From positions 1 through 64,000 of the forward strand of contig JBAMJV010004358.1 in the NCBI GenBank assembly GCA_037951105.1: a DNA stretch of 64,000 nucleotides. Reading direction: 5' to 3'. The position numbers and the translations under genes are program-made. The stretch is from Echinarachnius parma. Lineage: Eukaryota; Echinodermata; Echinoidea; Clypeasteroida; Echinarachniidae. Below the pieces are notes generated by a model that did no database searches, was not told the origin of the DNA, and saw only the letters and a program-made list of their open reading frames with translations. Of this stretch, positions 60,190 to 64,000 are shown piece by piece; position 1 is the stretch's first letter, and each line of letters opens with the position of its first letter.

Positions 60190-61320
60190 CCATTTGCGGA
60201 TGAGTACACGTGGAAATAGGGCAGCCTGCCCACATTTAGTGTCAACGAATCCGTCATCAGACTGGCATACAAACATGCCAGCAATAGAGGCGATGCCGAA
60301 GAAGCAGAAAGCAATAATGGAGAATACAGCGCAGCGGCCAGTATTAGAAAAGAAGCCTCTTGGATCCACGCAGACTATGGGCCTGTCCACCAAGGACATC
60401 GCCCGACAATTTGGTGTCACCAACTTTTCGGGCATTCCGGTTCATGCGAAGGCATGACTTGTCCATTTGCCTCCAGACCCACATCGCAGAGCAACCCCCA
60501 GACAACATTGGGGAGGAAACAATGAAGTCCCAGCAGTTTGCCATCAACCTCCGCAAGTAGCACGACTACCCCCTCAGTCAAATTGGCAACGTTTATCAGA
60601 TGCCATTAACGTTTTATCTTCTACCATCTCTACGAAGGGGGAGAAGACAGTTGTAGTCGTCACTACCGGCCATGAGAAGGACCGCTTCACTGGTATGCTG
60701 AGCTGCACTGCAGATGGCAGCAGCTGCCCCCCTCCCCCATACGTGATCTTCAAGAGAAAGACGCTACCTAAGGTTAAGTTCCCCCCCGGGAGTCATCGTT
60801 TGGGTGCAGGTCAAAGGCTGGATGGACCAGGCTCTCACCGATGACTGGTTGCGTGTGGTTTAGGGGGGGGGGGGCCGGCATGCCAGGCTGTCACCAAGGA
60901 CTGGCTGCGTGTGGTTGTCCGTGAACTGTTCAGGCAGCGGATCATGCTGGTCTTAATAGAGGCATTGAACTGCCACAAGTTGGAAGAAACCAAGTCCTCT
61001 CTTCTCTGTCTGAACACCGACCTTGTAATGATTCCTGGTGGAATGACTGGTATGCTGCAACTGCTCGACGTTGCTGTTCAAGGACGGCTCAAGGAGCAGT
61101 GGATGGTGAACGGGGCAAGGAGAAGACACAAGCAAGACCAAGAAGGTGGATCTCCCTAACCATCTGTTGGGGTACAGTTCTCTGCCGAGGTGTGGGAGGA
61201 TCCCCCAGCAGCTACCATTGCCAATAAAGAATTCCTACAATGCTGCATCTCCAACGAGTAAGACGGGAAGTAGGACAATGTGAACGAGACCGACTCTGCT
61301 AGAGACCATACCTTGAAGGA
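60190..61320 (+). pseudogene. Pogo/Tigger-type transposase pseudogene
   Basis: Fragments in changing frames give the expected order of a TcMar-Tigger transposase: DIARQFGVTNF (60395-60430), FMRRHDLSICLQ and FAINLRK (60446-60560), TKGEKTVVVVTTGHEKDRF, CTADGS and VIFKRKTLPK (60630-60775), then NTDLVMIPGGMTGMLQLLDV (61014-61073) near the third catalytic region. At least two frameshifts, stops, and a G run at 60862 break it. Located in the ORC6 intron after exon 3. TIRs not identified. Confidence 0.75.
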
Positions 61321-61429
61321 TGTAGCTCTTTACCCTCAAGAGTGCAGTCTGATGATGCTTTTTGGCTTTTTGATGATGCTTTTGGCAGGCTGACTGAAAA
61401 ACATGTAGCTCATATATGTGACCAGTCAC

Positions 61430-62640
61430 AGATAGGAGAAACGAAACTAAGTCGGATAAATAATTTTCTGGATTTGTATCTAGTTCGAATCAGCATTATC
61501 TAAGCTTTAATATGATTTATAAAACGGCTCTGGTAAATTCAGTAACGTGATTGGTTAAATCCAGTCACATGACTATTCATTAAATTTCAACAAACAAACA
61601 AGAAAAGCGTAACACACATGTGTTGTCACTTTTTGTTGCGCGATATTTGCACGGCTGTGACGTCACAATGCTTGTTGACATAGTTCTACGAAGTCAAACT
61701 TGCGAAAGTGATTAAAAAAACGATGGAAAATGCTTCGTTCTGTAAATAATGTGTTCTGTAGTAAATAAATCTTAGCAGATTCGTAAATTATATGGTATGT
61801 GGTTTGATATTGGGAAGTTTTGGAATGGAAATGCATACAATTCTTTGATAATTCTCACTTTTAACGGGAAAATTTTCCGATTTTTGGCGACTGCATTTGA
61901 TCTGCTGAGCTGTGCAAGTCAAATTCAGTGAAGCGAGTGCAATCTAGTGATGATTAATTTGGTAAATTCCTAATAAATTCACACTCTAGAGAGTAGATAG
62001 ACTTGGTTACTAATTGTGGAGAGCCTGTTTTCAATAATCTAGCAAAATAAAACAATCCGTGGTTGAGCCTGTTTTATAAAACAAATAATACACGGTCATT
62101 ATCGTGCATCATGTAAATGCAGCGTACTCTCGGTTATGTTAGGTGTGCGCATGCGCACTCGGCTTGCGCCTCGTGCACATCGCACACCTAACATAACCTC
62201 GAGTGCACTGCATTTACAGAATGCAGTCTAGACAGTGTATTATTTGTATAATAAAGTTTGTCTCATAATGATTCTGCAATGCAGAGTTATTGACGTTTTT
62301 CTAAGGGCAATTTTGAACGGTCTGGAAATAAAATGCAGAGAAAATCGCTCAAGAAGATTTACATCCGTTTCGAGAGTGAAATTAGCTTTCTAAGCAGGCC
62401 ATACGTGAACCGGTTGCATGAATAGAATGGCGTAGAAACCTTTATCCAATTTTCTTGAAAACTTGCATATATATCAGTAAATATGTATGACTTGCACCTT
62501 CCCTCCCAAAATTGTTGAATATAATCCATGCTTTGTAGAGATATGTAAAGATTTAATTGAAATTTATGTGATTTTGAAATGCCAAACTCGGATTCAAGTA
62601 CACACCGCGCACAGGATACAATAGCGAGCACTTTTACTTA
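61430..62640. other. Gene-free stretch after the transposase remnant
   Basis: AT-rich, no coding evidence apart from compositional frames. Holds the foldback element at 62081-62248. ORC6 exon 4 was looked for here (cyclin box 2 and the C-terminal motif) and not found. Confidence 0.4.
62081..62248. mobile_element. 168-bp foldback element
   Basis: ACAAATAATACAC pairs with GTGTATTATTTGT at the outer ends, and TGTAAATGCAG...GGTTATGTTAGGTGTGCG with CGCACACCTAACATAACC...CTGCATTTACA around a loop GCGCACTCGGCTTGCGCC. Confidence 0.8.
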
Positions 62641-63328
62641 ACATAAGGGGGTCTTATCTGCTCCCCCCTAGACATGCTCTCGTTATTGTTCGACTAATCG
62701 ATATTGACAGACAGTGCAGCCATCCCTTTGAAAAATAAAGCTGCGACGGGGCTAAACAATACACTATTAAGGCGCACTTTCCTTCCTATCTTATGCAATA
62801 CCTTACAAGAGTTCATGATAAGATAATGGAACATTAATAATTAATTATTCAAACCCAGCGAAGTCATCGTCATGTAGTATTATCTGTCTTATTTGTTTAA
62901 CTAATGTACCTCTTCTTTTCATGTCATTACTTCCCTGTTGTATTATATGGACGATCCAGTAGGGTAGACTGTTTCCGGGACTGTATAAATCGAGCTTTCA
63001 TTTATTTGTTATTATTATTTGTTGGTCATTGCCAATTTGCAGACAGCATTGATTACGTGTTCATATTACTCGCACTAATTGTAGTCTATTCACTTTGCAT
63101 TTTTGGCAACTGCCTACAAACGAGTGCTAACTTTAACCACACTGAATGCTGCTAGCTTCTTGCATGTCGCTTTAATGCTCATTTTTGCGTTACTTCATTT
63201 TGTTGTTGAACAACGATCGATTTCTAGGTCTAATTCACTTCAGAAAAATTACTTTTCGTAAGAAGTTAATTCTGGATATTATGTAACTATTGTCCAGTAT
63301 ACGAATGATGCGCAGGTATGAGTGGGTC

Positions 63329-63433
63329 GGTAGGAATTGTTTGCACAAGGTAACTATGGGACTGTTAAACCCACGAGGCAAAGCCGAGTGGGTTTAGACT
63401 AGTTTCCATAGTTACCGCGTGCAAACAATTCCA
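63329..63433. mobile_element. Foldback element 'GGAATTGTTTGCAC'
   Basis: GTGGGTC..TAGGAATTGTTTGC pairs with GCAAACAATTCCACGGACCCAC, and GGTAACTATGG with CCATAGTTACC. AAACCCACGAGGCAAAGCCG + AGTGGGTTT makes the apical stem. Related in style to 49158-49310. Confidence 0.75.
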
Positions 63434-63527
63434 CGGACCCACGAAATAAACTTGCGCATCATCTGTTTTATAGAATGGGCATTGTTACGCCCCCCAAAAA
63501 GTCAAAAAATAAAAAATTAGAAAAATT

Positions 63528-63690
63528 ACCGGATGCATGAAATAATTTTACCGGACGCATGACATTTTTTACCGGACGCATGAAATTTTTTACCGGACGC
63601 ATGAAATTTTTTACCGGACGCATGATTTTTTTACCGGACGCATGAAATTTTTACCGGACGCATGATTTTTTTACCGGACGCATGACTTTT
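63528..63690. repeat. Minisatellite ACCGGACGCATGA, eight copies
   Basis: The core ACCGGACGCATGA separated by 7-10 T/A bases occurs eight times; the first copy has one change (ACCGGATGCATGA). Total unit about 20-22 bp. Followed by TTTTCATGCATCC, an inverted partial core. Confidence 0.9.
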
Positions 63691-64000
63691 CATGCATCCT
63701 GTACAATTAATTGTCTGCACAAATTTTGCTCTCAACCAATCAGATTGCAGAGATTTATCAACCCATTCTATAATAGAGATTGGTATATTCATCGATCAAA
63801 GCATCAATATTGGTAATGTAAAACAAACAAGTGATACAACACTGCATTTTTGCTGATGCTTGCGTGATTCTTCTGAGAAAGGTTTTCCGAACCAGAGAGC
63901 TCTTTCTAGTCCCAGCATTCCGGGTATTTGAGGAAAAATGGCTAGGCTTGCGTGTAGGAATAAAAAATAAAAAACTTGCACCTGGCCCATGGTAGTTATA

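Noticed and set aside
63528-63690. Regularly spaced short repeats resembling a CRISPR array
   Set aside because: Spacers are T/A runs, not unique, there are no cas genes, and the DNA is eukaryotic. It is a minisatellite; the same holds for 7486-8125.
60139-64000. Remaining ORC6 exons
   Set aside because: Scanned translations for the second cyclin-like half and the C-terminal motif and found no matching segment; the rest probably lies past the window.

Overview
This is nuclear DNA from an animal. Genes are split by short introns with GT-AG borders, intergenic DNA is AT-rich, and SINEs, foldback elements, microsatellites and poly-G runs are everywhere. The protein set (CTU2, an SLC7-type transporter, VPS35, ORC6), the tRNA-headed SINEs and the many small inverted-repeat elements suggest a marine invertebrate deuterostome. 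An echinoderm such as a sea urchin is my best guess, but it rests on recollection of repeat style and not on a diagnostic gene.

Layout: (1) 48-8828, plus strand: the last eight exons of CTU2 (cytosolic tRNA 2-thiolation subunit 2); the 5' part lies outside the window. (2) 13334-22464, plus: an 11-exon SLC7/LAT-like amino-acid transporter whose spliced frame is 1809 nt (602 aa). (3) 27226-51895, minus: a complete 17-exon VPS35 (retromer core); exon lengths add up to 2394 nt, exactly 797 codons plus stop, close to the vertebrate protein. (4) 55301-60139, plus: the first three exons of ORC6, which continues beyond the window. VPS35 and ORC6 are head to head, as in human. Between ORC6 and VPS35 lies a promoter region with two inverted CCAAT boxes, an ETS site and an E2F site just before the ORC6 start codon.

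The most unusual property of the window is that all four genes carry local, degenerate, tandem copies of pieces of their own exons, usually with one splice site and a little flanking intron. These were seen for CTU2 exons, SLC7 exons, six or more VPS35 exons and ORC6 exon 2. The main reading frames remain intact. Some copies keep an acceptor and a short open frame and could act as alternative terminal exons; others carry stops or have lost their splice sites.

The non-coding DNA is a dense, nested set of transposons. It includes a 711-bp element with CAC-type ends and a 5-bp target duplication (Transib/RAG-like) inside a broken LINE; elements with TTAA target duplications (piggyBac- and Kolobok-like); TA-flanked Tigger/mariner-like elements, one of which contains a minisatellite; a 223-bp foldback element present twice; and a 0.8-0.9-kb dispersed repeat bounded by TATGCCTCCGC inverted ends and packed with nuclear-receptor-like half sites. 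A decayed pogo/Tigger transposase lies downstream of ORC6 exon 3. The four genes are housekeeping genes of separate pathways (tRNA modification, amino-acid transport, endosomal sorting, DNA replication), so their neighbourhood reflects linkage, not an operon.
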